14,832 nucleotides of DNA from Psychrobacter sp. UBA6766 (GCF_002453355.1 NZ_DKGQ01000017.1:1-14832), one strand, 5' to 3'; positions 1 to 7,937 are shown, counted from the stretch's first letter. Program-made: numbers and translations. Notes: generated by a model not told the origin, from the sequence alone.

Positions 1-9
1 CTTTAGGTA

Positions 10-825
10 GTGGGTAGTTCATTGAGTAATGATGATGGGGTACACGCTCCAGGATTATTAGCACTTTATCAGGCATTGTCTACTACCGCAGAGGTTGTGG
101 TGGTCGCGCCAAGTGATGAGCGAAGTGGCTGCTCAAGCGCCCCGAGTATCTCAGCGCCGTTATATACGCACAAGCTCGATTCTGGTTTTATTGCGGTGAA
201 TGGTTCGCCTGCTGATTGCATCTACTTGGCGTTACATGAACTCTATCGTCATACGAGTTTTGACTGGGTAATTACGGGCATCAACTCAGGTGCCAATCTC
301 GGGCAGAACGTTTTATTTTCGGGTACCTTTGGCGCCGCTTTGACCGCACAACTTTTTGGCATGCCAGCAATTGCCACTTCCTTAGTGGGCGGCGTTAACG
401 GTGAAGGGCAAGAGCAGGCCGGCCATTATCAAATGGCAGCCAATGAGATAGTCAAACTCTTGACGGGTACATCAATATTAGATGCTTGCAAAAATTTGCC
501 CTATCATGTATTAAACGTTAATATTCCTGATGTTAAAAGTGCTGCTGCGATTAAAGGTCGAAAAATAACGGCGCTCGGTCACAGTCAGATAGCGCGTCCT
601 GTCCATCATATGGTTGACCCGCGTGGGCGTGATGCCTACTGGTTATCGCTACGCAAACGCCAATGCCAACAAGAGTTATTAGCAGAAAATGAAAGTCTTG
701 AGACATTAATAATAAAGATGACGGATGACCAAGCGGTGGCAGCAAGGTATATTAGTCTATCACCTGTGCGATTGCATCATACGCCAGACGCAGCATTAGA
801 GACACTTTCGGCGCTGGTTTTGTAA
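10..825 (+). CDS. surE: 5'/3'-nucleotidase SurE
   Basis: SurE is a cytoplasmic metal-dependent phosphatase that removes phosphate from nucleoside monophosphates and is linked to stationary-phase survival. The protein (271 aa; E. coli SurE is about 253) shows the family signature SNDDG at residues 6-10, giving metal ligands D8 and D9, then S39 in the DERSGCSS segment and N92 in ITGINSGANLG, followed by the conserved LFSGTFGAAL stretch. I take the GTG at 10 as start because it leaves exactly the five residues that precede SNDDG in known SurE proteins, and there is an in-frame TAG at 4-6; a TTG at 22 is the only other candidate. The ribosome binding site cannot be judged because it lies at the window edge. 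The first residues (GSS) are oddly polar for what is normally a hydrophobic strand. The neighbour is an nlpD-type gene, as in the gammaproteobacterial surE-nlpD cluster, but pcm is absent. Family identity is secure; the exact start is less so. Confidence 0.93.
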   Translation: MGSSLSNDDGVHAPGLLALYQALSTTAEVVVVAPSDERSGCSSAPSISAPLYTHKLDSGFIAVNGSPADCIYLALHELYRHTSFDWVITGINSGANLGQNVLFSGTFGAALTAQLFGMPAIATSLVGGVNGEGQEQAGHYQMAANEIVKLLTGTSILDACKNLPYHVLNVNIPDVKSAAAIKGRKITALGHSQIARPVHHMVDPRGRDAYWLSLRKRQCQQELLAENESLETLIIKMTDDQAVAARYISLSPVRLHHTPDAALETLSALVL

Positions 826-1042
826 GGTTGGTTTTATAAGTGAGTAGCCATAAACGTAACTTATAAATAATCGCAAATTATAAACATGTCGGTATGAGCA
901 AATAGACACAAAAGCGTCATTAAGCCATTGACTGTTTATTTGTTATTGACTATTGGCGAAATATTAAACGGTATAACAGTTAGCAAAATGCTTGTGAATA
1001 ACACAAGGAGTTTGTGAGTAACGTAAAGAATAGGAAATCTGT

Positions 1043-1837
1043 ATGAAGAAGCTTATTGCTGGATCGCGCATGGCAACAGTGGCCTTGATGGGTACGTTAG
1101 CAGCAACATTGACGATGGTCGGCTGTGCCACCAAACCCACTTACCAAGGCCCCAATCAAGGACCTAGGATCATCACCAACGGACAAGGCGTTCCCAATTA
1201 TCATCATGTACAGCGCGGCGATACCGTCAGCCAAATTGCTGAGCGCTATCGCCTAAATTATCGTCAAATCGGGGCGCTAAATGGCTTAGACAGCAAATAT
1301 ACGATTTATACTGGTCAATGGCTCAAATTATGGCAAGGTGAGCCTGTACGAGCTACCAATAACAATCGTTACAATGCGCCTGCGCAGACACGGCCAACCT
1401 ATACGCCGCCAGTGACCAGCACCCCAAATTATTCACAAGCCCCAGTCTACGAAGTGACAGCCAACGCAACGTCAGGTTATGAGTATCCAAGTCGTAACCA
1501 AGTGACCCGTAACTTTGACGCCGCCACTGGCAACATGGGAATGTGGTTTGCGGGAAGTATGGGCGATCCTGTACTTGCTAGTCAATCAGGAACCGTGCTT
1601 TATGCAGGTGACGGGCTGCCCGAGTATGGCAACCTAATTATGATTCGTCATAGCGATAATTATATTACTGCCTATGCGCATAATAGTGCGTTGTTGGTCA
1701 GAGAAGGTGAGGCAGTAGAGCGCGGTCAGCGTATTGCAAATATGGGTAGCAGCGGCGAAACCAATCAAGTCGGCTTGGAATTCCAAGTGCGCTTAAATGG
1801 TAATCCTATCGATCCGCGCGCAGTACTAGGACGTTAA
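1043..1837 (+). CDS. nlpD: NlpD-type LysM/LytM (degenerate M23) lipoprotein
   Basis: This is a probable outer-membrane lipoprotein that activates cell-wall amidases for septum splitting, by analogy with NlpD. Seen in the 264 aa: a lipoprotein signal peptide with lipobox ending at C28 (MVGC), a LysM peptidoglycan-binding domain at about residues 54-97 (HVQRGDTVSQIAERY), a Pro/Thr/Asn-rich linker at about 100-145, and a LytM (peptidase M23) domain at about 146-262 containing YGNLIMIRH and AYAHN. The zinc-site residues are lost: the HxxxD position reads N164...W168 and the HxH position reads G244-L-E246, with only H213 kept. In E. coli NlpD and EnvC such loss marks a non-catalytic activator, so I infer the same here. 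AGGA at 1032-1035 lies 7 bases before the ATG. The gene follows surE after 217 bases and precedes the mltB-like gene by 78 bases with no terminator between, suggesting co-transcription. The symbol is by domain architecture and context. Confidence 0.85.
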   Translation: MKKLIAGSRMATVALMGTLAATLTMVGCATKPTYQGPNQGPRIITNGQGVPNYHHVQRGDTVSQIAERYRLNYRQIGALNGLDSKYTIYTGQWLKLWQGEPVRATNNNRYNAPAQTRPTYTPPVTSTPNYSQAPVYEVTANATSGYEYPSRNQVTRNFDAATGNMGMWFAGSMGDPVLASQSGTVLYAGDGLPEYGNLIMIRHSDNYITAYAHNSALLVREGEAVERGQRIANMGSSGETNQVGLEFQVRLNGNPIDPRAVLGR

Positions 1838-1915
1838 ATTTACGGCAATTTTGCTAGTGGCTAATAGTCGCTTTTAACTGCTTGGCTACTTTACTTATTG
1901 ATACTTGAGAATTTT

Positions 1916-3220
1916 ATGTTATTAAAAAAGCAATACCTTACCCTGTTTCCAGCTTTAGTCATGGTCGGCTGTACCAGTCAGCAAGCAATGCAAAAGCCAA
2001 GTAAACCTGTACGCCAAGGTAATGTGCAAATTACCCAAACCCAAACCATTCAAGTGAAGCCAACGCCCGTACCAGTCGTCAAGCCGCGGCCAGTTGCCAA
2101 GCCAAGCTATAACAGTTTTTCTGATTGGAAGTCGGATTTTTCTATGCGCGCGATTGCATCGGGTCATGATGCCTCGACGGTACGCCGTTTGCTTGATTCT
2201 GCTTATTTAAACCAGCAAGTCATCTCGCTGGATTCAGGACAGCCAGAGTTTTCTAAAATGCCTTGGGAATATGCTGATTCTGCCGTGTCAGATGGACGCG
2301 TGAGCATGGGTAAGCGTAAATTTGCTGAACAACGGGCGTTTTTGTCGCAATTAGAATCGCAGTATGGCGTCAATGCAGAAATCATCGCCGCGATTTGGGG
2401 CATGGAGTCGTCATATGGCGCTGTAACGGGCAATAGCAGCATTCCAAGCTCGCTTGCCAGCCTTGCTTATGATGGTCGCCGCCAAGAGTTTGCTGAAACC
2501 CAGCTATTGTCTTTAGCAACCTTATTGCAGCGTGGTGATGTTTCTTGGTCTCAGCTCGATGGTTCTTGGGCAGGCGGCATGGGGCAGACGCAGTTTATCC
2601 CTGATACGTGGCTGAAGCACGGCGTTGATGGCGATGGTAACGGTCACCGAAACCCATGGTCAACAAGCGATGCTTTAGCCTCTACTGCCAATTATCTGAG
2701 CAATTCAGGTTGGGTGCGTGGCTTGGCGCCGTTTTATGAAGCGACTATTCCGTCGTCATTTGATTATTCGACCGTTGGTACCAAGCAAACGGCTGCCAGA
2801 TGGGCGGCGATGGGCGTGGATACTATAGCTGATGTCTCCTTAGATGGTAATACTCAAATGGAACTATGGCTGCCTGCGGGTAAAGACGGTCCAGTATTGC
2901 TACTCAGTCCGAACTTCGATGTGATAAAGGTTTATAATAATTCATCAAATTATGCGCTTGGTGTCAGCTTATTGGGTAAAGCCATTGCTGGACAAGGTGG
3001 CTTACGAAAATCATGGCCGCGCTATGAGCGACCATTATCGACCGCTCAAGTTCGTAATTTACAGCAGCGCTTGACCAGCTCAGGTTATGATACAAAAGGC
3101 GCCGATGGTATCGTCGGTACTAATACTCGTAAGGCATTCCAGCGCTGGCAAGCAGACAATGGTCAAACCCCAGATGGTTTTATCACTCAGCGTAGTGCGT
3201 CTTCACTGGCGGGATGGTGA
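1916..3220 (+). CDS. MltB-type lytic murein transglycosylase lipoprotein with C-terminal peptidoglycan-binding domain
   Basis: This enzyme cleaves the MurNAc-GlcNAc bond of peptidoglycan with formation of 1,6-anhydromuramic acid. With the start at ATG 1916 the protein has 434 aa. It shows a lipoprotein signal peptide (lipobox Cys at C19, MVGC), a Pro/Gln/Lys-rich linker to about 65, an SLT_2/MltB catalytic domain at about 68-365, and a PG_binding_1 domain at about 374-431 (LQQRLTSSGYDTKGADGIVG). The catalytic glutamate is E164 in IWGMESSYG; the AGGMGQTQFIP motif is at 219-229; a Slt35-like Ca-binding loop, DGDGNG, follows at about 238-243. A TTG at 1898 could extend the frame by six residues, but GAG at 1907-1909 is well placed for the ATG at 1916 and the shorter form has the better signal peptide. 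It lies 78 bases after the NlpD-like gene and ends before a strong terminator, so the two probably form one unit. Several MltB paralogues exist in related bacteria, so I give no symbol. Confidence 0.9.
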   Translation: MLLKKQYLTLFPALVMVGCTSQQAMQKPSKPVRQGNVQITQTQTIQVKPTPVPVVKPRPVAKPSYNSFSDWKSDFSMRAIASGHDASTVRRLLDSAYLNQQVISLDSGQPEFSKMPWEYADSAVSDGRVSMGKRKFAEQRAFLSQLESQYGVNAEIIAAIWGMESSYGAVTGNSSIPSSLASLAYDGRRQEFAETQLLSLATLLQRGDVSWSQLDGSWAGGMGQTQFIPDTWLKHGVDGDGNGHRNPWSTSDALASTANYLSNSGWVRGLAPFYEATIPSSFDYSTVGTKQTAARWAAMGVDTIADVSLDGNTQMELWLPAGKDGPVLLLSPNFDVIKVYNNSSNYALGVSLLGKAIAGQGGLRKSWPRYERPLSTAQVRNLQQRLTSSGYDTKGADGIVGTNTRKAFQRWQADNGQTPDGFITQRSASSLAGW

Positions 3221-3294
3221 GACAGAGTAAAGTCACTGTTTTTGGACAATCGTTATTTTAGGCTGTTGTTTAAAAAATAATGATGTTGATGAAT

Positions 3295-3324
3295 AAAAAA
3301 CTCCGTTAATGACGGAGTTTTTTT
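3295..3324. terminator. Bidirectional rho-independent terminator
   Basis: The stem CTCCGT (3301-3306) pairs with ACGGAG (3312-3317) around a five-base loop. It is preceded by six A (3295-3300) and followed by seven T (3318-3324), which extends the stem and gives a U-tract in both directions. It sits between the transglycosylase gene on the plus strand and lpxH on the minus strand, which converge here, so it probably serves both. Confidence 0.9.
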
Positions 3325-3350
3325 ATGATTTGAAAGTTAAGAGCAGACGT

Positions 3351-4193
3351 TTAAAGGGTGACGGTAAACTCAACCATTCCAAATTTAGCGCCATTATCGT
3401 CTGAGTTCGAATCTGCCGTCACTGTCCCAATCACTGCGCTGACCTTTGTCTGGCTTGCATCCTTATCTAACAGTCGCCAATCACCAAGCACGTAGCGTTT
3501 TTTATCATTGGTAGCTTGGTGAATATCTGGACGATGGGTATGACCATGTAGTAACGCATCGCTGTCTGTTATGGCTTGTAGCACCGCATTATCATTGACA
3601 TCCATGATATAAGCGGCTTTATTGGCATTGTTTTGCTGACTTTTTTGGCGCATTTTATCGGCAATAACCAAGCGTTTTTCCAGTGATTTATTCAGTAAAT
3701 ACCACTGGGTCAAACGATTACGCATCATTTTTCGAAAGAACTGATACTTTTTATCATCAGTACACAATGCATCACCGTGCTCTAAACGATAATTCTGCCG
3801 TCCGACGGTTAAGGTATAGGGCTCATAAATGAGCTCACCGCCGAATAGACTGCAAAATGGCTGACCTAGCAGAAAATCACGGTTGCCATGCATGACCAAT
3901 ATCTCACAGCCAGCGACTCGCAGTTTTTTTAATTTAACGATAAGCGGGGTGAGCCAATGCGTTATTTTTTCTTCTTCTGACAGTGACAAATACCCATCAT
4001 CACCGATCCAAACCTCAAACCAATCGCCTAAGATAAATAATCGTTTAAGCTGAGGCAGGGCAAGGCAATCATCAAGCAGTGCCAAAAAAGCCTGCACTAA
4101 GGCAGGCTCTTCAGGCGATAAATGCAAATCGCTAATCAAAACTTGCCGCACTTCATGAGGGCGGGTTGTGATTAAATGATTAAAGGTTTGCAT
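3351..4193 (-). CDS. lpxH: UDP-2,3-diacylglucosamine diphosphatase LpxH
   Basis: LpxH hydrolyses UDP-2,3-diacylglucosamine to lipid X and UMP, the fourth step of lipid A synthesis, at the cytoplasmic face of the inner membrane. The 280 aa show the calcineurin-like metallophosphoesterase motifs in order: SDLHLS (D22, H24), LGDWFEVWIGDD (D57), HGNRDFL (N104, D106), EHGD (H139, D141) and LHGHTHRPDIH (H216, H218, H220). The GDWFEVWIGDD form is typical of LpxH. It is about 40 residues longer than E. coli LpxH; the excess lies mainly in an N-terminal lead of about 15 residues and an acidic C-terminal tail after LGDW (about 239-280). AAGGA lies about nine bases before the ATG. It follows ppiB on the same strand after 78 bases with no terminator between, the same gene pair as in E. 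coli, so co-transcription is likely. Confidence 0.95.
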   Translation of the reverse strand: MQTFNHLITTRPHEVRQVLISDLHLSPEEPALVQAFLALLDDCLALPQLKRLFILGDWFEVWIGDDGYLSLSEEEKITHWLTPLIVKLKKLRVAGCEILVMHGNRDFLLGQPFCSLFGGELIYEPYTLTVGRQNYRLEHGDALCTDDKKYQFFRKMMRNRLTQWYLLNKSLEKRLVIADKMRQKSQQNNANKAAYIMDVNDNAVLQAITDSDALLHGHTHRPDIHQATNDKKRYVLGDWRLLDKDASQTKVSAVIGTVTADSNSDDNGAKFGMVEFTVTL

Positions 4194-4271
4194 TTATCTT
4201 TTTCCTTATGAATTATCATAAGCGGCTATTAAAAATAAAACGCTTATTCTATATTGTCTACCAAGAAACTA

Positions 4272-4787
4272 TTATCGCGTAATGATAGTCGCTGAATTGA
4301 TGATTACTGGCTCTTTTGGCACATCAGCGTGCATGCCAAAACGGCCCGTTGGTACGCCGCGCATTTTATCGATCACGTCCATACCACTGGTGACTTTACC
4401 AAATACCGTATAGCCCCAACCTTGCATGTTTTTGCCAGAGTGGTTTAGGAAGTCATTGTCTTTTACGTTAATAAAAAACTGGCTGGTTGCCGAATGCGGG
4501 TCCTGTGTACGCGCCATTGCAATCGTACCTTTATCATTCTTCAAACCATTGTCGGCTTCGTTTTCAATTGGCGCATTGGTTGCTTTTTCATTCATGTCAG
4601 CGTCCATTCCGCCACCTTGAATCATAAAGCCATCAATGATGCGATGGAAAATCGTACCGTCATAATGACCAGATTTAACATAGTTTAAAAAGTTTTCGAC
4701 CGTTTTTGGGGCTTTTTCTTCATTGAGTTCGATAACGATCGCACCCATATTGGTGTCAAGTTCTACTACTGGTGGCATGTCTACCAT
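4272..4787 (-). CDS. ppiB: Cytoplasmic peptidyl-prolyl cis-trans isomerase (cyclophilin) PpiB
   Basis: Cyclophilin-type isomerase that speeds cis-trans rotation at Xaa-Pro bonds during protein folding. At 171 aa it is close to E. coli PpiB (164) and has no signal peptide, so it is the cytoplasmic type. Conserved motifs are FHRIIDGFMIQGGG at 47-60 with the catalytic R49 and Q57, MARTQDPHSATSQFFIN at 91-107, and GWGYTVFGKV at 123-132. The ATG at 4787 is chosen because AAGGAA lies six bases upstream; the ATG three codons in (4778) is less well served. It is the first gene of a likely ppiB-lpxH unit and is divergent from glnS across 261 bases that must hold promoters for both directions, although I see no clear consensus promoter there. 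Confidence 0.96.
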   Translation of the reverse strand: MVDMPPVVELDTNMGAIVIELNEEKAPKTVENFLNYVKSGHYDGTIFHRIIDGFMIQGGGMDADMNEKATNAPIENEADNGLKNDKGTIAMARTQDPHSATSQFFINVKDNDFLNHSGKNMQGWGYTVFGKVTSGMDVIDKMRGVPTGRFGMHADVPKEPVIINSATIITR

Positions 4788-5048
4788 GTGATATTCCTTT
4801 TTGATTATAGCGCTATAAATAGCACTGTTTTGAGTGGTGACTAAAAAGTTATGGCTAGTCTAACGGCTTTTTTGTCGTCTGTCATGTATCAGGCTGTTAA
4901 TGCCTTTGCAAAAGCTGATAGAATAACGCAACGTTATCTTTTACCAGTGATTTTTGATTGATTGTTTTAAACTTTATTATTTTAAACCTTCTATAAAGCG
5001 TAATGACGCGCGTTATACACTGAAAACTTGCGCTAGGAGCAATACCCG

Positions 5049-6788
5049 ATGAGTGAGCACTCAAGCAACAATGTACAAAAAAACGAACAAAAAAATGACT
5101 TTATTCGTAATATCATTCGCGACGATGTCAAAGCGCAAAAATACCCTCAAATCGTCACCCGCTTTCCGCCTGAGCCAAACGGCTACTTGCATTTGGGCCA
5201 TGTCAAATCTATCTGTTTAAACTTTGGTATCGCCAAAGAGTTTGGTGGCGTTTGCAACCTGCGCTTTGATGACACCAACCCAACGGCAGAAAAGCAAGAC
5301 TACATCGATAATATCAAAAACGATGTGAAATGGCTTGGGTTTGATTGGGCAGGGGATGCGCATCATGCGTCAGGCTACTTTGACCAGCTCTACGCTTGGG
5401 CAGTGCAATTAATTGAGCAAGGCGATGCATATGTAGATTTGCAGTCTCCTGAGCAAATCCGCGATAACCGTGGTTCATTTAACGAAGCAGGAACGTCCTC
5501 GCCGCAGCGTGACGCCAGTGTCGAAGAAAACTTGAAACTGTTCGATGATATGAAAAATGGTAAATACGCCGAAGGTGAAGCGGTATTGCGCGCCAAGATT
5601 GATATGGCAAGTCCAAATATGAATATGCGCGACCCTGTTATCTACCGCGTTATGCATCAAGAACATCATCAAACGGGTGATAAATGGTGCATTTATCCGA
5701 TGTATGATTTTGCTCATCCGCTCTCTGACGCGCTTGAAGGTATTACTCACTCATTATGTACGCTGGAGTTTGAAGACCATCGCCCCTTTTATGATTGGGC
5801 GGTTGAAAAAATTGGCTTTGACGTGCCGCCACATCAATATGAGTTTAGCCGCCTAAACGTCGACCATACCCTGACCAGTAAGCGCAAGCTTAAGCAACTG
5901 GTCGATGAAGGCATCGTTAGTGGTTGGGATGATCCGCGAATGCCAACGATTGCGGGAATGCGCCGCCGTGGCTACACGCCAGAAGGTTTACGTGATTTTT
6001 GTGAGCGCGTTGGCGTGACCAAAGTAGACAGCGTCGTTGATTTTCGTCTATTAGAATTTAGTATTCGTCAGTCATTAGAAGCCACCACAGGGCGTGGTAT
6101 GGCGGTATTAAAGCCATTAAAGGTTACCATTACCAACTTTAGCGAAGCGGTTAGCAGCTGGGAAACTGAAAAAGCCGACAGCGTTAATGCACGCTGGGAT
6201 GAAGATGCACAGACTTTATGGTTGACGCAACCAAACCATCCGAATGTCGATATGGGTGAACGTGAAATACCGTTTACCGAAACCCTCTATATTGACCAAG
6301 GCGATTACGAGATTGAACCGCCGGCAGGTTATAAACGTTTATCACCAGAGAAAAATGAAATTCGTTTGCGTAATACCTATGTCTTGGCAGTCACTGAGCA
6401 CGTGCTAGATGATGCGGGTAATGTTGTTGAACTCAAAGCAACGATTGACCCTGCGACTTTGGGTAATAACCCTGAAGGCCGAAAAGTAAAAGGCGTCATT
6501 CATTGGGTCTCAGCAAGCCAAGGCGTTCCAGCGACGGTACGAATGTATGAGCAGCTGTTTAGCGCGGAAGACCCAAGCAGTGTTCCTGACGTTCATGAAG
6601 CGCTAAATCCCAATTCGCTGACTGAATTGGACGCTGTGGTTGAACCGTCATTGGCAAATGCTGATGCAGGCACACGATTTCAGTTTGAGCGTGAAGGCTA
6701 TTTTATTGCCGATAGTGAAGATCACAGCAGTGACAAGCCTGTATTTAACCAAATCGTTAGCCTGCGCGACAGCTATAAACCGGCTTAA
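5049..6788 (+). CDS. glnS: Glutaminyl-tRNA synthetase
   Basis: Class I aminoacyl-tRNA synthetase that charges tRNA(Gln) with glutamine in the cytoplasm. The 579 aa (E. coli 554) contain the GlnRS-type HIGH motif PPEPNGYLHLGH at 40-51, LRFDDTNP at 71-78 and the KMSKS-equivalent LTSKRKL at 275-281, where E. coli has MSKRKL, so the Met is replaced by Thr. DKWCIYPMYDFAHPLSD at 211-227 and SLCTLEFEDHRP at 235-246 are characteristic of the catalytic domain; the anticodon-binding beta-barrel region occupies about 340-560. The N-terminus has an additional hydrophilic, Asn/Gln/Lys-rich lead of about 15 residues. AGGAG is suitably placed about ten bases before the ATG. It is divergent from ppiB and apparently a single-gene unit, ended by the hairpin at 6983-7016. 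The GlnRS rather than GluRS assignment follows from the PNGYLHLGH and MSKRKL-like motifs. Confidence 0.97.
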   Translation: MSEHSSNNVQKNEQKNDFIRNIIRDDVKAQKYPQIVTRFPPEPNGYLHLGHVKSICLNFGIAKEFGGVCNLRFDDTNPTAEKQDYIDNIKNDVKWLGFDWAGDAHHASGYFDQLYAWAVQLIEQGDAYVDLQSPEQIRDNRGSFNEAGTSSPQRDASVEENLKLFDDMKNGKYAEGEAVLRAKIDMASPNMNMRDPVIYRVMHQEHHQTGDKWCIYPMYDFAHPLSDALEGITHSLCTLEFEDHRPFYDWAVEKIGFDVPPHQYEFSRLNVDHTLTSKRKLKQLVDEGIVSGWDDPRMPTIAGMRRRGYTPEGLRDFCERVGVTKVDSVVDFRLLEFSIRQSLEATTGRGMAVLKPLKVTITNFSEAVSSWETEKADSVNARWDEDAQTLWLTQPNHPNVDMGEREIPFTETLYIDQGDYEIEPPAGYKRLSPEKNEIRLRNTYVLAVTEHVLDDAGNVVELKATIDPATLGNNPEGRKVKGVIHWVSASQGVPATVRMYEQLFSAEDPSSVPDVHEALNPNSLTELDAVVEPSLANADAGTRFQFEREGYFIADSEDHSSDKPVFNQIVSLRDSYKPA

Positions 6789-6982
6789 ATTATAGTTATT
6801 AGCTCTACTATAGTGAACTCACATTAAAATCGAGACAGTGTGACCAGGGCGGCTGAGATGAATTTTTCGTAGCCTCTGTGATAACAGCAAGCAAGGAAAG
6901 TCTATATCAGGCGCACATCATTATTGATTTTATGTTGAACCAGTGTTTAAGACAATACTCCACAATAGTAGTTTTCAAAATT
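6789..6982. other. Non-coding stretch between glnS stop and its distal terminator
   Basis: About 195 bases with no credible reading frame on either strand. It has a locally GC-richer core around 6838-6875 (ACCAGGGCGGCTGAGATG) within AT-rich surroundings. It is either a long 3' untranslated region of glnS, a small RNA whose 3' end is the hairpin at 6983-7016, or a copy of a dispersed intergenic repeat. No second copy occurs in this window, so the sequence alone does not decide. Confidence 0.4.
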
Positions 6983-7016
6983 GCCTATTTCTAGTACGCT
7001 AGGGATGGGTTTTTTT
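6983..7016 (+). terminator. Rho-independent terminator downstream of glnS
   Basis: A 12-base arm (6983-6994, GCCTATTTCTAG) pairs with 6999-7010 (CTAGGGATGGGT) around the loop TACG, using several G-U wobbles in RNA, and is followed by six T (7011-7016). The wobble pairs mean it is directional: only the plus-strand transcript forms it well. It lies 195 bases after the glnS stop and 43 bases before the next gene. Confidence 0.7.
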
Positions 7017-7058
7017 GTATAAGCATGGATTTTAATAATAAAGGGTGAGGGTAGTTAA

Positions 7059-7808
7059 ATGGCAAAGTTTTTAAACAGTAGCGGTACGACTTATCATTTG
7101 GAAGAATTGATTAAAAATGCGTCTGATAGGCTAATTATTATTAGTCCATATCTAAAGCTTAATGAACGTATTAAAGAGCTCTTAGAAGACCGTAATCGTC
7201 TCAAGATTGATATTCGAATTGTCTATGGTAAAAATGATTTGCACCCTGAAGAAATAAATTGGCTTAAAAATTTAACCTTTATTCGTACCAGTTTTTGCAA
7301 AAACTTACATGCTAAATGCTACATCAACGAAAATGAATGTATTATCACCAGTTTGAACCTTTACGAATTTAGTCAAGTCAATAATAATGAGATGGGCGTA
7401 TTAATTTATCGTAATGAAGACGCTAAGCTCTATGCTGATACGTATGAAGAAGCACAGCGTATTATTCGTATTAGTGATGAAGTGCGCATGTCGCTTGAGA
7501 AAGTGACTGAGCCTGAAAGTAGAACTGATAATACAGCGAGTGCTAATACGCCATCTAAAAACAATATTATCAATAACACGGCGACTTCTAACGAAACGCC
7601 TAATTATTCTAAACTAACGACCGCAAAGCTTGCTAAAGAGTTAGGATTAAAGACACAAGCGTTAAATGACAAATTATTGACGGCTGGCTATCTGCAAGAG
7701 CAAGAAGGGGAGCTGTTATTAACAGATGCTGGACGTGCCGCTGGCGGAACCAGTAAACGTGGTAAATTTGGTGAGTTTTGTTTGTGGGATTCAGGAATGG
7801 TTATCTAA
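7059..7808 (+). CDS. Phospholipase D-like domain protein of unknown function
   Basis: A cytoplasmic-looking protein (249 aa, no signal peptide or membrane segment) of the phospholipase D superfamily, where HKD motifs act on phosphodiester bonds of lipids or nucleic acids. The PLD-like domain covers about 1-145: IIISPYLKLNERIKELL near the N-terminus and one HKD-like motif, LHAKCYINENECIITSLN, at 83-100, with H84, K86, T97-S98 and N100; the usual Asp is replaced by Glu or Asn (E91). QVNNNEMG at 106-113 supplies the usual Glu (E111). One motif per chain implies a dimer if active. A Ser/Thr/Asn-rich linker (150-183) leads to a small helical domain (about 184-249, LTTAKLAKELGLKTQALNDKLL, then LTDAGRAAGG and KFGEFCLW) that resembles a winged-helix-like tail. 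GAGG lies eight bases before the ATG. It stands alone between terminator and peroxiredoxin promoter. A nuclease or nucleic-acid-binding role is more likely than lipid cleavage, but this is inference. Confidence 0.75.
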   Translation: MAKFLNSSGTTYHLEELIKNASDRLIIISPYLKLNERIKELLEDRNRLKIDIRIVYGKNDLHPEEINWLKNLTFIRTSFCKNLHAKCYINENECIITSLNLYEFSQVNNNEMGVLIYRNEDAKLYADTYEEAQRIIRISDEVRMSLEKVTEPESRTDNTASANTPSKNNIINNTATSNETPNYSKLTTAKLAKELGLKTQALNDKLLTAGYLQEQEGELLLTDAGRAAGGTSKRGKFGEFCLWDSGMVI

Positions 7809-7937
7809 TGAGGATTTAAATTTGCTATTAGATCGCTTATTCATGAGTTACTTAGTAATAAATGGAATAAGCGCATTACAATCCATCACAAGACATTCAT
7901 AACCAATTTGCTAAGATAAAAGAGAATTCTTGCTGAC

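Noticed and set aside
833..867. Inverted repeat TTTATAAGT / ACTTATAAA after surE as a terminator
   Set aside because: The stem is AT-rich with a 17-base loop and no following T run, so termination is unlikely.
927..977. Two ATTGACT direct repeats and TATAAC upstream of nlpD as a promoter
   Set aside because: TTGACT at 946 and TATAAC at 972 are 20 bases apart and the other pairing gives only a weak -10, so no promoter can be fixed with confidence.
7786..7902. Open frame continuing past the PLD-like gene in the -2/+1 register, suggesting a C-terminal frameshift
   Set aside because: The in-frame ending KFGEFCLWDSGMVI resembles the aromatic, short ending I recall for this tail domain, so a natural stop at 7806-7808 is more likely. 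The other frame looks unconserved, though I cannot exclude an indel.
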